64,000 nt of DNA from Thermogutta terrifontis (GCF_002277955.1 NZ_CP018477.1:4733206-4797205), one strand, 5' to 3'; counted from the first letter of the stretch, positions 27,801 through 36,958 are shown. Notes: generated by a model from the letters alone, not told the origin. Made by a program: numbers and translations.

Positions 27801-28025
27801 TTGGGGGTTTCGGTGGACCTCGGGGAATCGAGCAACATCGGTCAGAGTTTCTCCCTCACGCGAATCGGCGAATCGTTCCTCGTCAGTGCGGGATTCAATG
27901 TCGATGCCAGCCGGGACAGCGTGGGCGTGCATTTCTCCGTGGAACCGCGATTCTGGCCAAAACGGCGTGCAGAGGAAGCCACCGGAGCCAGAATCCCTGT
28001 GGCCGGCGCCCGAGGACTGGAGTGA
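24819..28025 (+). CDS. LptD/OstA-like outer-membrane assembly protein
   Basis: A 1068-residue exported protein resembling LptD, the beta-barrel that inserts lipopolysaccharide in the outer membrane. An N-terminal hydrophobic segment (WSLRCCLVLLAVAVAPLDAG) is a signal peptide. Two LptA-like (OstA) strand-rich parts follow, for example EVWILRGSCEIRQGPVVLQS near the start and LYLEGHIVFRQGDRVIYADR around residue 320. The rest has the alternating aromatic pattern of a large barrel (YFLTRFRLRHDS, FGGYLSRPPRGDLYLGLRIL). A Pro/Ser/Thr-rich linker separates signal and first repeat. I use the ATG at 24819; a TTG three codons upstream is also possible. Length is larger than the usual 780 of E. coli LptD. 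The name is by resemblance; no partner gene lies nearby. Confidence 0.7.
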   Translation: MGAGPDGSLVWSLRCCLVLLAVAVAPLDAGEIALPADPRFPVEIRAEAANRWQLGSYEVWILRGSCEIRQGPVVLQSREAVLWVDRSPDSGPLGPIMAPSAQEQVAPPGPELVAPNAGTTTTSSDGPSLLSPDRPPTDSQSFNLPPRPIKVIVYLEGGVKIQTGSEGGEAQLTDKTWFGRLYTLADLETHVGQVAGEPDPYPPVFRRAMTRRNAEAEGITQRALRPEDAGGGTGPSTASRRIRVFPRGDVPVQAQWFPAPQGGQWIGVIDAGVNVIVEEAGPLGTVDISADRVVIWYTGEEQPDLTGERTQPSRFPLELYLEGHIVFRQGDRVIYADRMYYDVARRAGIILNAELLTRLPDYEGYLRLRAEILQQLNETQFFAQNLFVTTSRMGVPGYRLQTQFAYVEDRLQPALDPVTGQPIIDPETGQPVMTHHPWAMSRDNFIYLRNIPVFYWPVLAGDLSRPTYYLTRFRLRHDSIFGTQVLTNWDAFQLLGIRNRPEGVEWSLSLDYLSERGLGHGTSVSYSRFGFFGLPGYATGLADFWGIYDDGLDNLGKGRRALVPEKNYRYRFLWQHRQYLSEEYQLTAEAGLISDRNFLEQYYEREWDELKDQSTAISLKRIYGNASWDLSAAVRVNPFFTQTDWLPRFDHYKLGESFLNDAFTWFEHTSVGLARFRAASGPEDPADLAAFSYLPWETSSITGQPLRTVSERFISRQEIDWPFQLGPVKVVPYALGELGHWGEDRAGDSVQRGYVQLGARASLPVWAVNPYIQSDLFNVHGIAHKITFEAEAFWANSSRDMDLLPLYEPLDDDAIEAFRRRLAVLTFGPGSGFGGPPAPDRFDERFYALRTGLASWVTSPSMEIADDLTLIRLGVEQRWQTKRGMPGNQRIVDWITFDTHFSLFPDSSRDNFGRFVGLLDYDARWFVGDRLTLASSGLFDFFDSGQKLLTFGGYLSRPPRGDLYLGLRILQGPIDSTVLFLSYSYWMSPKWMTTLGVSVDLGESSNIGQSFSLTRIGESFLVSAGFNVDASRDSVGVHFSVEPRFWPKRRAEEATGARIPVAGARGLE

Positions 28026-28122
28026 TCGACGCCTGTTCGGTCGTTACCACTATGCGGCACAGGATCACGAGGTGTCACGCGACCGAAGGCAGTGCGACCC
28101 AACACCATGATTGGGGTGCGAC

Positions 28123-29316
28123 TCAGGTGCGATACTCCGCGTTGAGGCGGACGTATTCGGGCGTCAGATCGGTTGTCCAGAACCGCCCGGAGGCATTGCC
28201 TTCCTGGAGCACAAGTTCGATCCGTGTTTCGCGTTCCGCCCGGATGGAGTTCGACACCTCGATTTCGTCAAACTTGACGGGTGTGCCATCGCGATAGAGG
28301 CAAAAGCCGTTGAGATAGAGGGTCAACTTGTTGGGATCGAAGGGCACTCCCGCGTAACCTGCCGCGGAAACGATGCGTCCCCAATTGGGATCGGCACCGT
28401 GGATGGCCGCTTTGACAAGAGGGCTGTTGGCGATGGCCCGGGCAATTTGAAGGGCGTCCTGGCGAGTGCGACAACCAGTCACTTCGATGGTGATGAGGTG
28501 CGTCGCCCCTTCTCCGTCGGCAGGGATCATGCGGGCCAGTTCCACACACAAACTGTGGAACTCCCGCTGGAAGTCTTCCAGGAGATCTCCGGTGAGGGGC
28601 GGGCCACCTGCCGCGCCATTGGCCAGAAAGAGCACCGTGTCGTTGGTGCTGGTGTGACCGTCCACATTGATGCAGTTAAACGTGTCGTCCACAGTTTCGC
28701 GCAGGAGGCGCTGAGCCGTGTCCACGTCAAGGGTTGCGTCGGTGAAAAGGACGCCCAGCATGGTGGCGAGATTCGGCCCCATCATCGCCGCGCCCTTGAC
28801 CATCCCCGTAATCTGGATTTCGCGTCGGGCGAGGGAGAGCGTGCGTCCCGAGAGCTTGTATACCGTGTCGGTGGTCATCATTCCCCGGGCAGCCATGATG
28901 AGGGCTTCCTCATCGTTGCCCAGCCGGGCAGCGGCCAGCTCGATGCCGTGGGCAATCTTGTCCATCGGCAGATAGACCCCGATCACACCCGTGGACATCA
29001 CCAGGACCTGATCTTCTTCGACCCCGACGGCCTTGGCGGCGAGGCGGGCCATCTCTTCGGCATCCCGAAGACCGCGCTCCCCCGTGCAGGCGTTGGCGTT
29101 ACCAGAGTTGATCACCACCGCCCTAATCCGTGTGCTCGGCGTCCGCTTGCGATCAAGCTGCACTGGGGCGGCGCAGACGATGTTCTGGGTATACACGCCC
29201 ACCGCCGTGGCCGGCGTCTCGGAAACAATGAGCGTCAGATCCGGTTTCCGCAGGTCACGCTTCAGTCCACAGTGGACACCCGCCACCAGATAGCCTTTTG
29301 GAACACGCACTGCCAT
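28123..29316 (-). CDS. argJ: Bifunctional ornithine acetyltransferase / N-acetylglutamate synthase ArgJ
   Basis: ArgJ moves the acetyl group from N-acetylornithine to glutamate (and may use acetyl-CoA), recycling acetyl in arginine synthesis. The 397-residue protein has the family self-cleavage site: GAAMMGPNLATMLGVLFTDA, with the probable nucleophile Thr185 at the Ala-Thr bond. VVINSGNANACTGERG is the conserved N-terminal segment and NSLVKAAIHGADPNWGRI-type text (ANSPLVKAAIHGADPNWGR) the C-terminal one. Whether it is mono- or bifunctional cannot be told from sequence. It lies 97 bases downstream of argC on the same strand, a normal argCJ arrangement. Confidence 0.95.
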   Translation of the reverse strand: MAVRVPKGYLVAGVHCGLKRDLRKPDLTLIVSETPATAVGVYTQNIVCAAPVQLDRKRTPSTRIRAVVINSGNANACTGERGLRDAEEMARLAAKAVGVEEDQVLVMSTGVIGVYLPMDKIAHGIELAAARLGNDEEALIMAARGMMTTDTVYKLSGRTLSLARREIQITGMVKGAAMMGPNLATMLGVLFTDATLDVDTAQRLLRETVDDTFNCINVDGHTSTNDTVLFLANGAAGGPPLTGDLLEDFQREFHSLCVELARMIPADGEGATHLITIEVTGCRTRQDALQIARAIANSPLVKAAIHGADPNWGRIVSAAGYAGVPFDPNKLTLYLNGFCLYRDGTPVKFDEIEVSNSIRAERETRIELVLQEGNASGRFWTTDLTPEYVRLNAEYRT

Positions 29317-29413
29317 TGTCAGGGGTCTCTCGCCGAAACAGCGTAATCTCTGCGATTGTGACTTTCCAATCCGCGTACCACCCCGTGGTGGAAGCTGCCA
29401 GCCAGCCGCGGCT

Positions 29414-30427
29414 TCACAAAAGGGCCGTCGTTTCCGGAAATCCGTACATGAGGTTGAAATTCTGGACCGCGGCTCCGGAAGCCCCTTTCACGAGGTTATC
29501 GAGGCAACTCACTGTCACGATTCGATCCCGCACAATGCGGGCGGTAATATGGCAAAAATTGGTGCCTGCCGTATCTTTGGTGGCGGGAAGATGATCCACC
29601 ACCTGAACAAACGGCTCATTTTGATAAAAACTTTCCAGACAATCGAGCACTTCGTCCTCCGATACCTGTCGAGTGGGCCGGGAATAGGTGGTCGTCAAAA
29701 TGCCCCGATCCATCGGAACAAGATGGGGCGTGAAAACCACCTCCACCGTGCTCCCCGCCACCTGACCGAGAACCTGTTCAATCTCCGGCTGATGGCGATG
29801 CCGCCCCACGTTGTAGGCCGAGAGGCTCTCGTTGCACTCTGGAAAGTGGGTCGTCAACTTGGGTGTGCGTCCTGCTCCGGAGACGCCGCTCTTAGAATCT
29901 ACGATGATATCCCGCGGTTCGATCAGCCCGGCCTTCAAAAGTGGTGCCAGAGCGAGAATCACCGAGGTGGGATAACAGCCCGGATTGGCTACCAGCGAAG
30001 CGCCACGGATTTCTTCACGGAACAGCTCCGGCAGACCATAGGGGACCTTCCCCAGGCGTTCTGGGTCGGGATGCCGGTGTCCGTACCATTCCTCATAGAC
30101 CTGCGGGGAGTTCAGCCGATAATCGGCGCTGAAATCCACCACCCGGCAGCCGGCCTTTAACAGTTCTGGGATGACTTCGGCACTGGCGCAATGGGGAAGG
30201 CAACTGAATACGCACTCCGCCCGAGCCGCTACCTCCGCCGGGGTAAGGTTCTCCAAGTTAGCAGAAATTCGGCCAACCAGGGTGGGATGTACACTGGCGA
30301 TGGGGGCGTTCCCCTCCTGCCGGCTGGTCAACGCCGTGATCGTCACCTCGGGATGCCGGAGCAAAATCTTGATCAGTTCGACTGCTGTATAGCCGGTGGC
30401 TCCCAAAATTGCAACGCGGATAGCCAT
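29414..30427 (-). CDS. argC: N-acetyl-gamma-glutamyl-phosphate reductase ArgC
   Basis: ArgC reduces N-acetylglutamyl phosphate to the semialdehyde with NADPH, the third step in arginine synthesis. The 337-residue protein has the nucleotide-binding start [19 protein letters not shown], the active-site Cys151 in [13 protein letters not shown], and the later [12 protein letters not shown] segment. Length is typical (310-350). It begins ATG and is the first gene of an argC-argJ unit; other arg genes (argB, argD) are not in the window. The 548 bases upstream contain a long perfect palindrome but no evident ARG box. Confidence 0.95.
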   Translation of the reverse strand: MAIRVAILGATGYTAVELIKILLRHPEVTITALTSRQEGNAPIASVHPTLVGRISANLENLTPAEVAARAECVFSCLPHCASAEVIPELLKAGCRVVDFSADYRLNSPQVYEEWYGHRHPDPERLGKVPYGLPELFREEIRGASLVANPGCYPTSVILALAPLLKAGLIEPRDIIVDSKSGVSGAGRTPKLTTHFPECNESLSAYNVGRHRHQPEIEQVLGQVAGSTVEVVFTPHLVPMDRGILTTTYSRPTRQVSEDEVLDCLESFYQNEPFVQVVDHLPATKDTAGTNFCHITARIVRDRIVTVSCLDNLVKGASGAAVQNFNLMYGFPETTALL

Positions 30428-30700
30428 AACCAGTACCTGTCAAACTCTTTAGAACAATCAATATCAATCCGTGGTGGTCAGATACTCGGGGCAAGACCGA
30501 CGCCCCTCTCTCAGCATTGGGACTGAGTGCAAGCTGATATTACCTGCAATATACCCCCCTTTACCGCGGTTTAACAGGAGCGGACTCGGGGGAATGCTCG
30601 ACGGATCGCCGAGAGCGGCATGCCGACCGGGCAACCAGATTACGGTGGGCCGGCTCATCCACTCTCAAGACACATTAACCACGGCCGAAGCCAAATTTCT

Positions 30701-30728
30701 GTAGGGGCAATTCATGAATTGCCCCTAC
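30701..30728. repeat. 28-bp perfect palindrome, dispersed intergenic element
   Basis: A perfect palindrome of 28 bases with core GGCAATTCATGAATTGCC, in the 548-base gap 30428-30975 between argC and the DUF1080 gene. The rest of that gap has no supported gene; a copy of a GGGCACGA-type hairpin (30757-30774, loop variant) follows. The same palindrome or close variants occur at about 20256, 20590, 24031, 24473, 39935 and 55089. Confidence 0.85.
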
Positions 30729-30975
30729 CACCAGCGACTGACAAATCATTTCACGGGCACGACAGCCGTGCCCCCGCAAGACGCTTTCGCCCTCGCGCCG
30801 CATGGAAACAGCATGGACGACTGTTCCCCAAATATTCCCAAAAACTGGAAGGGGCGACCGATCGGCCGCCCCTGATCCCACGGTTCATCGATGTGTGCAA
30901 CCCGACGACTCTGATTTTCCGTCGGGCTGACAATTCACCCGAGCGTCGAATCGCCCATTTAAAAACCGGGCTCGA

Positions 30976-31758
30976 TCAGTGGTTTTCCGACTGCTTCTCG
31001 GACTTCTCCGAGTTTTCCGGCTTCCGCTGCTCGCATTTGAGCTCCTGGAGTTCCCGCACCCAGATGTTACGGAACTTCACCGAATTGCCGTGGAACTGGA
31101 TATGGATGGGTTCTTTTTCTCCGTGGGGTGTGTATTTCGGCGGGGCGTCCCACGCCGTGGCACCTTCGATTTCAAAGTGGTTTTGCACAACCACTCCGTT
31201 GTGAATGACCGTAACATAGGCCGGTTTCAGAAGCTTGCCGTCACTGTCGAAGCGGGGAGCGGTGAAAATGATGTCGTAGGTCTGCCATTCGCCCGGCTTT
31301 CGGGAAGCGTTGACGAGCGGAGGATGCTGTTTGTAGATGGCTCCGCACTGCCCGTCATAGTACGTGGGGTTCTGATACGAATCGAGAATCTGGACCTCGT
31401 AGCGTCCCATCAGATAGACGCCGCTGTTGCCCCGGCCCTGACCTGAACCTTCAATTTTCTCTGGTGTTGCAAATTCGAGGTGAAGCTGAATATCGCCAAA
31501 TTTTCTCTTCGAAGTAATCCCATTTTTCTGTGCGATGGCGTAGCCGTTCTCGACAATCCAGTTTTCACCCCCTTCCCACTCAGAAAGGTCTTTTCCATCA
31601 AACAGGACGATCGCGTCGGACGGCGGTGAGCCGTTTTCGCCTGGGGTGACGACAGGTGGCTCCTGCCACACCTTTCCGCTGATCCATTCCTCAGCAGAAA
31701 GGCTGCCCATCAACGCAAGCAAGATGACCGCCGAACTCCACACAGTGAGAGCACGCAT
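30976..31758 (-). CDS. DUF1080 (3-keto-disaccharide hydrolase-like) exported protein
   Basis: A 260-residue protein of the DUF1080 family, a concanavalin-like fold very frequent in planctomycetes and proposed to act on 3-keto-glycosides. An N-terminal signal peptide is clear ([20 protein letters not shown]). The domain begins [23 protein letters not shown] and contains [32 protein letters not shown] and [14 protein letters not shown], all typical. The C terminus has a charged tail ([18 protein letters not shown]). AGGAGG precedes the ATG. The true substrate is unknown. Confidence 0.9.
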   Translation of the reverse strand: MRALTVWSSAVILLALMGSLSAEEWISGKVWQEPPVVTPGENGSPPSDAIVLFDGKDLSEWEGGENWIVENGYAIAQKNGITSKRKFGDIQLHLEFATPEKIEGSGQGRGNSGVYLMGRYEVQILDSYQNPTYYDGQCGAIYKQHPPLVNASRKPGEWQTYDIIFTAPRFDSDGKLLKPAYVTVIHNGVVVQNHFEIEGATAWDAPPKYTPHGEKEPIHIQFHGNSVKFRNIWVRELQELKCEQRKPENSEKSEKQSENH

Positions 31759-32060
31759 GACAGAACCTCCTCTTAACGAACAACCTGCAGGAAAGCAACC
31801 AGCGCTGCACGCGCACGGTGCACAAAATGACCATCATCGTTCGGCGAGAAATGCAGGTCAAGGACACGCACGTTCACTGTGACCGACGCCCCAGGAGCAG
31901 CCCTTGCGGGCTTCAAGGGGAAGGACACACCAATTCATGGCGCCAAAGAATGCAGGCTCGAACCGCCGGCAGTTGGTTTTCCTCTTTGACACCGCGGGAA
32001 TTTTCTTATTCGCTCCTGGCGGGCCCAATTCATTGGACCATCGCAGCCAAGGAACCGGGC
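31759..32060. other. Intergenic stretch, nothing recognised
   Basis: About 300 bases between the DUF1080 gene and the 3' end of hemB. No RNA gene, repeat module or supported coding frame was found; a plus-strand open frame that crosses it is the shadow of hemB. Confidence 0.5.
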
Positions 32061-33101
32061 CTACTGTTTCAGCCATTTCACAGCTTGTTTGGCCCAGTAG
32101 GTGATGATGATGTCGGCCCCGGCGCGGTGGATGGCGGTGAGCATCTCGAGGGCCACGCGCTGGAGATCCAGCCAGCCTTTCTCCGCGGCCGCCCATACCA
32201 TGCTGTATTCCCCGGAGACGTTGTACGCCGCGACAGGCACGCCGGGGAATCGTTCCTTTACCAGGCGGATGATATCAAGGTAGGACGTGGCCGGTTTGAC
32301 CATCACGATGTCGGCACCCTCGGCAAGGTCCAGTTCCACTTCGCGGAGGGCCTGCTCGGCAGCCGCGGCGGGATCCATCTGGTAGCTTCGGCGATCACCG
32401 AACTGGGGCGCGCTTTCCGCCGCTTCCCGGAACGGCCCATAAAACGCACTGGCGTACTTCGCGCTATAGCTCATGATCGGCACATGGGTGAAGCCAGCCT
32501 GATCGAGGGCCTGTCGGATCGCCCCTACCATGCCGTCCATCATGCCGCTGGGGGCCACCATGTCGGCACCCGCCCGGGCATGGGCCACAGCCTGCCAGCC
32601 AAGCATACGGAGGGTTTGATCGTTGTCCACGGTGTCGTGTGCACCGGCTTTTCCCAGCGCACCGCAGTGCCCGTGGCTGGTGTATTCGCAGAAGCACTCG
32701 TCCGTGATGACGAGGAGTTCCGGCGCTATCTCCTTGATAACCCGAATCGCGCGACAGATGATCCCCTGCTCACTTGTTGCGTCACTGCCCAGGGGATCTT
32801 TGTGATCTGGAATTCCGAACAGGAGGACACCTCCCAGCCCCAGACGCCGGACCTCTTCGATTTCTTCGCGAAGGGCATCCAGGGAAAGCTGATCATGGCC
32901 GGGCATTGAGGAGATCGGTACACGGTGCTCGGAGCGGGCGTGCACAAATAGTGGCAGAATCCACCGGCCGGGATCAAGCCGAACGGTCTGAACGAGTTGC
33001 CGAATCGCCGGGTGGTAGCGGAGCCTCCGCATCCGCACGGTGGGGAACCCCGCTGCTCGGCACCGCTCAATGATCAACCGGCGCGCCGGTGTTGCACCCA
33101 T
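32061..33101 (-). CDS. hemB: Delta-aminolevulinic acid dehydratase (porphobilinogen synthase) HemB
   Basis: HemB joins two 5-aminolevulinate molecules to porphobilinogen in haem synthesis. The 346-residue protein contains LFVHARSE, the cysteine-rich metal site ITDECFCEYTSHGHCG, and the two active-site lysines in PIMSYSAKYASAFYGPFREA and DIVMVKPATSYLD. The cysteine pattern (CxC ... C) suggests a zinc-type enzyme. I chose the ATG at 33101, which has AAAGGAG about 10 bases upstream; the open frame continues upstream to 33191 but lacks such a site. Neighbouring genes are not in the haem pathway. Confidence 0.95.
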   Translation of the reverse strand: MGATPARRLIIERCRAAGFPTVRMRRLRYHPAIRQLVQTVRLDPGRWILPLFVHARSEHRVPISSMPGHDQLSLDALREEIEEVRRLGLGGVLLFGIPDHKDPLGSDATSEQGIICRAIRVIKEIAPELLVITDECFCEYTSHGHCGALGKAGAHDTVDNDQTLRMLGWQAVAHARAGADMVAPSGMMDGMVGAIRQALDQAGFTHVPIMSYSAKYASAFYGPFREAAESAPQFGDRRSYQMDPAAAAEQALREVELDLAEGADIVMVKPATSYLDIIRLVKERFPGVPVAAYNVSGEYSMVWAAAEKGWLDLQRVALEMLTAIHRAGADIIITYWAKQAVKWLKQ

Positions 33102-33206
33102 ACCGTCTACTCCTTTTGTTCCAGCTCTTTCCAGTTTTGCTTGAGAATGACAAAATCGGCCCGCTTCGATCTTGCCGCGCGGTCCATGCACACCAATCCG
33201 CGGACT

Positions 33207-33986
33207 TCAAGGTAATGGATCATCGGCGGAAGATATTTGCCCCGATTTGTTCTCATCGTCATCCGGCATTTGCGAAAAATCAACCACCCAGGCCGTCGGG
33301 ACGTAGCGTGTCACCAGCCAGTCGGTAAGGTTGACCCACCCCTCGCAGTAGTTGAGGATGACGCTGTCCGCGGTGGCTACCAGGTCCGGACATTCCATGA
33401 GGAGATAATCAGGACTTTGCACGATTTCCACCTGCCACGGCCAGCCGTGCTCCGCTGCCAGTTCACGGATGAGTTTGGCCAGTCGGCCGCTGTTGGACAC
33501 GGGCTTGTCGAGATACCAACGCGCGATGGACACACCCAGCTCGGCAAGGCCCTTGCCAATCAGGTGGATTGCGGCGACGGTTTCCTGGACCTTCCGGTAA
33601 GAACCGTGCATGCTGGCCATGTCGCGGAGAGTGCCGTCCCTTCCGCGGATGAGCACTCCACCGCCGAGTGCCGCCTCCATGGTGGTGAGCACGTTGTAGC
33701 CATCCAGATAAAGTGGCAGACCCCGGAGGCTGTGCACCTCCTTCTGCCGAGAGCGTCGTTTCAGGAGTTCCTCCCGTGTGCATGCGCTGCGTTCCAGCGC
33801 CATCCTCTGCCGGGCCGCCAGTTGGTAGCGATCGCCCACCAGCTTGAGAGAAGAGGGCAACGCGTAACCACGATCCAGGAGCCAGCAAAGATCACCGAAC
33901 GCCGTCAGAAGCCGGGGATACTGGCTGGGCGCGAAGAGCTCATGATCTTCGGGATGGGGACCGCGATGCTGCCGACGGTCAGGCAC
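33207..33986 (-). CDS. DUF434/DUF5616-type protein, function unknown
   Basis: A 259-residue protein with the start GTG. The N-terminal part (HELFAPSQYPRLLTAFGDLCWLLDRGYALPSSLKLVGDRYQL) matches the DUF434 pattern, best known from archaea. The C-terminal part (LPLYLDGYNVLTTMEAALGGG, then DGTLRDMASMHGSYRKV ... LDKPVSNSGRLAKLIREL ... ATADSVIL) resembles DUF5616, with conserved aspartates that recall PIN-like nucleases. A nuclease role is therefore possible, but this is inference. No membrane segment or signal is seen. It lies directly upstream of hemB on the same strand, 105 bases apart. Confidence 0.65.
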   Translation of the reverse strand: MPDRRQHRGPHPEDHELFAPSQYPRLLTAFGDLCWLLDRGYALPSSLKLVGDRYQLAARQRMALERSACTREELLKRRSRQKEVHSLRGLPLYLDGYNVLTTMEAALGGGVLIRGRDGTLRDMASMHGSYRKVQETVAAIHLIGKGLAELGVSIARWYLDKPVSNSGRLAKLIRELAAEHGWPWQVEIVQSPDYLLMECPDLVATADSVILNYCEGWVNLTDWLVTRYVPTAWVVDFSQMPDDDENKSGQISSADDPLP

Positions 33987-34081
33987 GAGAATTCAGCCCT
34001 CCGAAAAGACTCTCGCCCTCCGTGTCCGCAGAATCGGCATCCGTGCCCGTGGCGGCAACTGAACCCGACTGAAAACCGTGT

Positions 34082-34831
34082 TTATTTCCGCTCATACGTG
34101 CCCATCAATTCGCCCTCCGCCAGAATGTGGCCTTTCATGGCGTTCATCAGCTCTTTCTTTGTTGCGCCTGGCGGAAGATTGAGCTTGGTGTTGAGGGCAT
34201 AGATGCGGAAGTAGTAGCGGTGGCGGCCATGGCCGGGCGGAGGCATGGGGCCGCGGTATCCAATCGTCTGACCACTCGTCCACGAATTCTTACCCTGAAG
34301 AGCCCCCGGTGGATTTTCAAGTTTGGGGGTTTTGGGCAGATCCTCGGGCAGTTTGGTTACATCCGGCGGAATCTTATAAAGTACCCAGTGCACCCAGGGT
34401 TCCGGCGTGGGGGCGTCTGGATCGTCGCAAATGAGGGCCAGTTCCTGGGTTCCCTCGGGGACACCCGACCATTCCAGTGGCGGCGAGACATCCGCCCCTT
34501 CTCCCGTGTATTTCTTGGGAATCGGTTGCCCCGACTGAAATGCGGGGCTGGTGATTCTGATGGCCATGGCCTTACCTCCTTCTTCACCGGTTACCTGAGC
34601 AACGGAACTCTCCGACGATGATTCTGCTTCGGTTGCCCCAGCGGACGTTGCACCGCTCTTTGTCGCGGCTTCTGTCTCGCAGCAGGCGGGCTTGTCACCC
34701 ACGATTTGAAATTGCCGAGACGAGAGGCCCTCTTTTTCAGCCTGGCAGCCCAGGGCGGTCACCGTGGCCATCAACAGAAACGCCCAGCTTCCCCTCAGGA
34801 ATTTTCTGGAGAACAGGGTGATTGATTTCAT
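34082..34831 (-). CDS. YbhB/YbcL-type (Raf kinase inhibitor-like) lipoprotein
   Basis: A 249-residue protein with the PEBP fold (YbhB/YbcL family). N-terminal: MKSITLFSRKFLRGSWAFLL then VTALGC, a likely lipobox, so it should be a membrane-anchored lipoprotein. A low-complexity Ser/Ala/Glu linker follows (about 35-75). The domain has the family motifs FQSGQPIPKKYTGEGADVSPPLEW, LALICDDPDAPTPEPWVHWVLYKIP and GYRGPMPPPGHGRHRYYFRIYALN. I use the ATG at 34831, which directly precedes the signal segment, rather than the upstream 34906. PEBP proteins bind phospholipids or small ligands; the role in bacteria is not settled. Confidence 0.85.
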   Translation of the reverse strand: MKSITLFSRKFLRGSWAFLLMATVTALGCQAEKEGLSSRQFQIVGDKPACCETEAATKSGATSAGATEAESSSESSVAQVTGEEGGKAMAIRITSPAFQSGQPIPKKYTGEGADVSPPLEWSGVPEGTQELALICDDPDAPTPEPWVHWVLYKIPPDVTKLPEDLPKTPKLENPPGALQGKNSWTSGQTIGYRGPMPPPGHGRHRYYFRIYALNTKLNLPPGATKKELMNAMKGHILAEGELMGTYERK

Positions 34832-34972
34832 GGGTCTCTCCGGCACGCTGAAATGCCGCGTGACCCCGTCCGTCGCCACATCGTCGGTTTTCCCGCTCAC
34901 CTCCACATCGGACCATCCGTCGGACGGGGAGAGCGGCCGTCCTTCGTTTTTGTCGCCCAGAGTTTACCGGCC

Positions 34973-36436
34973 TTATCCCTTGACCACGCCGACAGGACGT
35001 AGCCGGGCGACCTTCTTGGCAAGTCCCGCGCGATCCACGATGTCCACGACGATGCTGACATCTTTATAGGCATCGGAGTGCTCCTCCGCCAGTCCCGCCC
35101 GGCTGTGCGCCCGGGCGATGATTCCCTTGGCCGCCAGCTCTTTATCGATCTGGCGACCGCGGGCAACCTGAATCGCGGCGTTGCGGCTGAGCACGCGTCC
35201 CGCCCCGTGGCAGGTGGTGCCGAATGTTTTCTCCATCGAAGCCGGCTGGCCCACCAGGACCCAGCTTTCCCGGCCCATGTCCCCCGGGATGATGACCGGC
35301 TGGCCGATTGCGCGATACCGCTCGGGAACGTCGGGATGCCCTGGCGGGAACGCCCGCGTTGCCCCCTTGCGATGCACACACACAAGTTTTTCCTTGCCAT
35401 CGACGATATGCTTTTCCATTTTGGCGATGTTATGGGCAACGTCATACACGAGGTCCATGCCCAGCTCCTCCCAGGGCTTGCCAAAGAATTCACTGAAGGC
35501 CTCTCGCGTTTGCCACATGAGGAGCTGGCGATTGGCCCAGGCGTAATTGGCTGCCGCCCGCATCCCCGCCAGATAGCGCTGCCCCTCGGGACTATTGATA
35601 GGGGCACAAGCGAGCTGCCGGTCGGGAAGCTGGATGTGGTATTTTTCTGGGCACCGCCGCATTTCCTGGAGTGCGTCGTCACACACCTGATAGCCGAGGC
35701 CGCGCGATCCGGAGTGGATCATCACGCAGATGGTTCCCGGCTCCAACCCCATGATGCGAGCGGCTTCGGGATCGAAAATTTCTTCCACCACCTGGACCTC
35801 CAGGAAGTGGTTGCCGGCCCCCAGCGTCCCGCACTGGTCGCTGCCACGTTTTTTGGCCTCGTTACTCACGCAGGAAGCGTCGGCTCCCGCCATGCACCCA
35901 CCTTCTTCCGTATTCTTGAGGTCCTCCTCGGTGGCCAGCCCGATCTTTTTGAGATACCGGCACCCTTCTTCCAGAAGCTGGTCCATCTGCTTTCCGGAAA
36001 AAAGATAGGGCCCGCCTTTGCCCACCCCTGCCGGAATCCGCTGGAACAGAACATTCATGAGTTCGGACAGTCGGGGGCGAACATCGTCAATATGGAGATT
36101 CGTCCGCATAAGACGGACGCCGCAGTTGATGTCGTACCCCACCCCACCCGGCGAAATGACACCACCTTCCTCCGGATCTGTGGCGGCCACCCCGCCGATG
36201 CAAAAACCGTAACCCCAGTGGATGTCCGGCATGGCCAGACTGGCAACCTGGATGCCGGGCAGGGTCGCCACGTTGGCCACCTGCTCGGGAGCCTGATCCT
36301 TGCGGATTTGCTCGATGAGCCGTTCGTCGGCATAGATTCGGCCTTCGACCTGCATTCCCGGTTTATAATCGGGCGGGATTCGCCAGGTGGTTTCGTCGAT
36401 ACGTTCGAGCGGCCCAGCAAAGCCTTCCTTACTCAT
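34973..36436 (-). CDS. rtcB: RNA-splicing ligase RtcB
   Basis: RtcB seals 2',3'-cyclic phosphate to 5'-OH RNA ends using GTP and manganese. The 487-residue protein shows the expected blocks: MPDIHWGYGFCIGGVAATD, GGVGYDINCGVRLMRTNL (Asp and Cys metal ligands), QCGTLGAGNHFLEVQVV (His), HSGSRGLGYQV and CHGAGRVLSRNAA, the last containing the histidine that carries guanylate. Length is standard for the 480-residue group and no intein is present. AAAGGAGG precedes the ATG. No archease gene is adjacent. The neighbour queF could suggest a general RNA-modification/repair neighbourhood, though this may be chance. Confidence 0.95.
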   Translation of the reverse strand: MSKEGFAGPLERIDETTWRIPPDYKPGMQVEGRIYADERLIEQIRKDQAPEQVANVATLPGIQVASLAMPDIHWGYGFCIGGVAATDPEEGGVISPGGVGYDINCGVRLMRTNLHIDDVRPRLSELMNVLFQRIPAGVGKGGPYLFSGKQMDQLLEEGCRYLKKIGLATEEDLKNTEEGGCMAGADASCVSNEAKKRGSDQCGTLGAGNHFLEVQVVEEIFDPEAARIMGLEPGTICVMIHSGSRGLGYQVCDDALQEMRRCPEKYHIQLPDRQLACAPINSPEGQRYLAGMRAAANYAWANRQLLMWQTREAFSEFFGKPWEELGMDLVYDVAHNIAKMEKHIVDGKEKLVCVHRKGATRAFPPGHPDVPERYRAIGQPVIIPGDMGRESWVLVGQPASMEKTFGTTCHGAGRVLSRNAAIQVARGRQIDKELAAKGIIARAHSRAGLAEEHSDAYKDVSIVVDIVDRAGLAKKVARLRPVGVVKG

Positions 36437-36583
36437 AGGCGCCTCCTTTCTTCCTTCGACTGCACAGAGACCGCCGCGGCGCAGGGGCGTCGGTCGGAAC
36501 GCTTTCTCGGGCGATACTCCCAGCGCACTCGTTGCTTGCGCCCCGTACTGCCTGCACTCAATATTTTACGAACCCGCCTTTTT

Positions 36584-36958
36584 CTAGCCCGCTGTCTCCA
36601 CTTGATACTGCGCGGAAACGCGGGTCGTGATTCCCCCGCGAGGCCGGAAATCGGCCACAACCTTCATCCACCGCGGCCTGAGAACAGCGACAAGGTCGTC
36701 GAGAATTCGATTCGTGACGTGCTCATAAAAAATGCCCACATTCCGATAGGCCTGGAGATAAAACTTCAGGCTTTTTAATTCCACACAGAGCTTATCGGGA
36801 CAGTACGTGATGGTGATCGTGCCAAAATCGGGTTGGCCCGTCCGCGGACACACGGAGGTGAACTCCGGGCATATAATCTCAATGGTATAGTCCCGATCCG
36901 GATACTGATTCTCGAAAGTCTCCAAGATATGTCGAAACGATTCCGCTTGTTGTGCCAC
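36584..36958 (-). CDS. queF: NADPH-dependent 7-cyano-7-deazaguanine reductase QueF
   Basis: QueF reduces preQ0 to preQ1 on the way to queuosine in tRNA. The 124-residue protein is of the short unimodular type. The active cysteine and aspartate are in [16 protein letters not shown] (about 33-48), followed by the QueF signature region [14 protein letters not shown] with the substrate-binding Glu. GTG start at 36958 has AAAGGAGA upstream. It points away from queC-queE, which start 145 bases further right, so a shared divergent control region at 36959-37102 is likely. Confidence 0.93.
   Translation of the reverse strand: MAQQAESFRHILETFENQYPDRDYTIEIICPEFTSVCPRTGQPDFGTITITYCPDKLCVELKSLKFYLQAYRNVGIFYEHVTNRILDDLVAVLRPRWMKVVADFRPRGGITTRVSAQYQVETAG

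Noticed and set aside
28111-29346. 411-residue plus-strand open frame
   Set aside because: It is the exact opposite strand of argJ, whose motifs are clear.
35078-36778. 566-residue plus-strand open frame
   Set aside because: Opposite strand of rtcB, with no domain logic and composition typical of a shadow.
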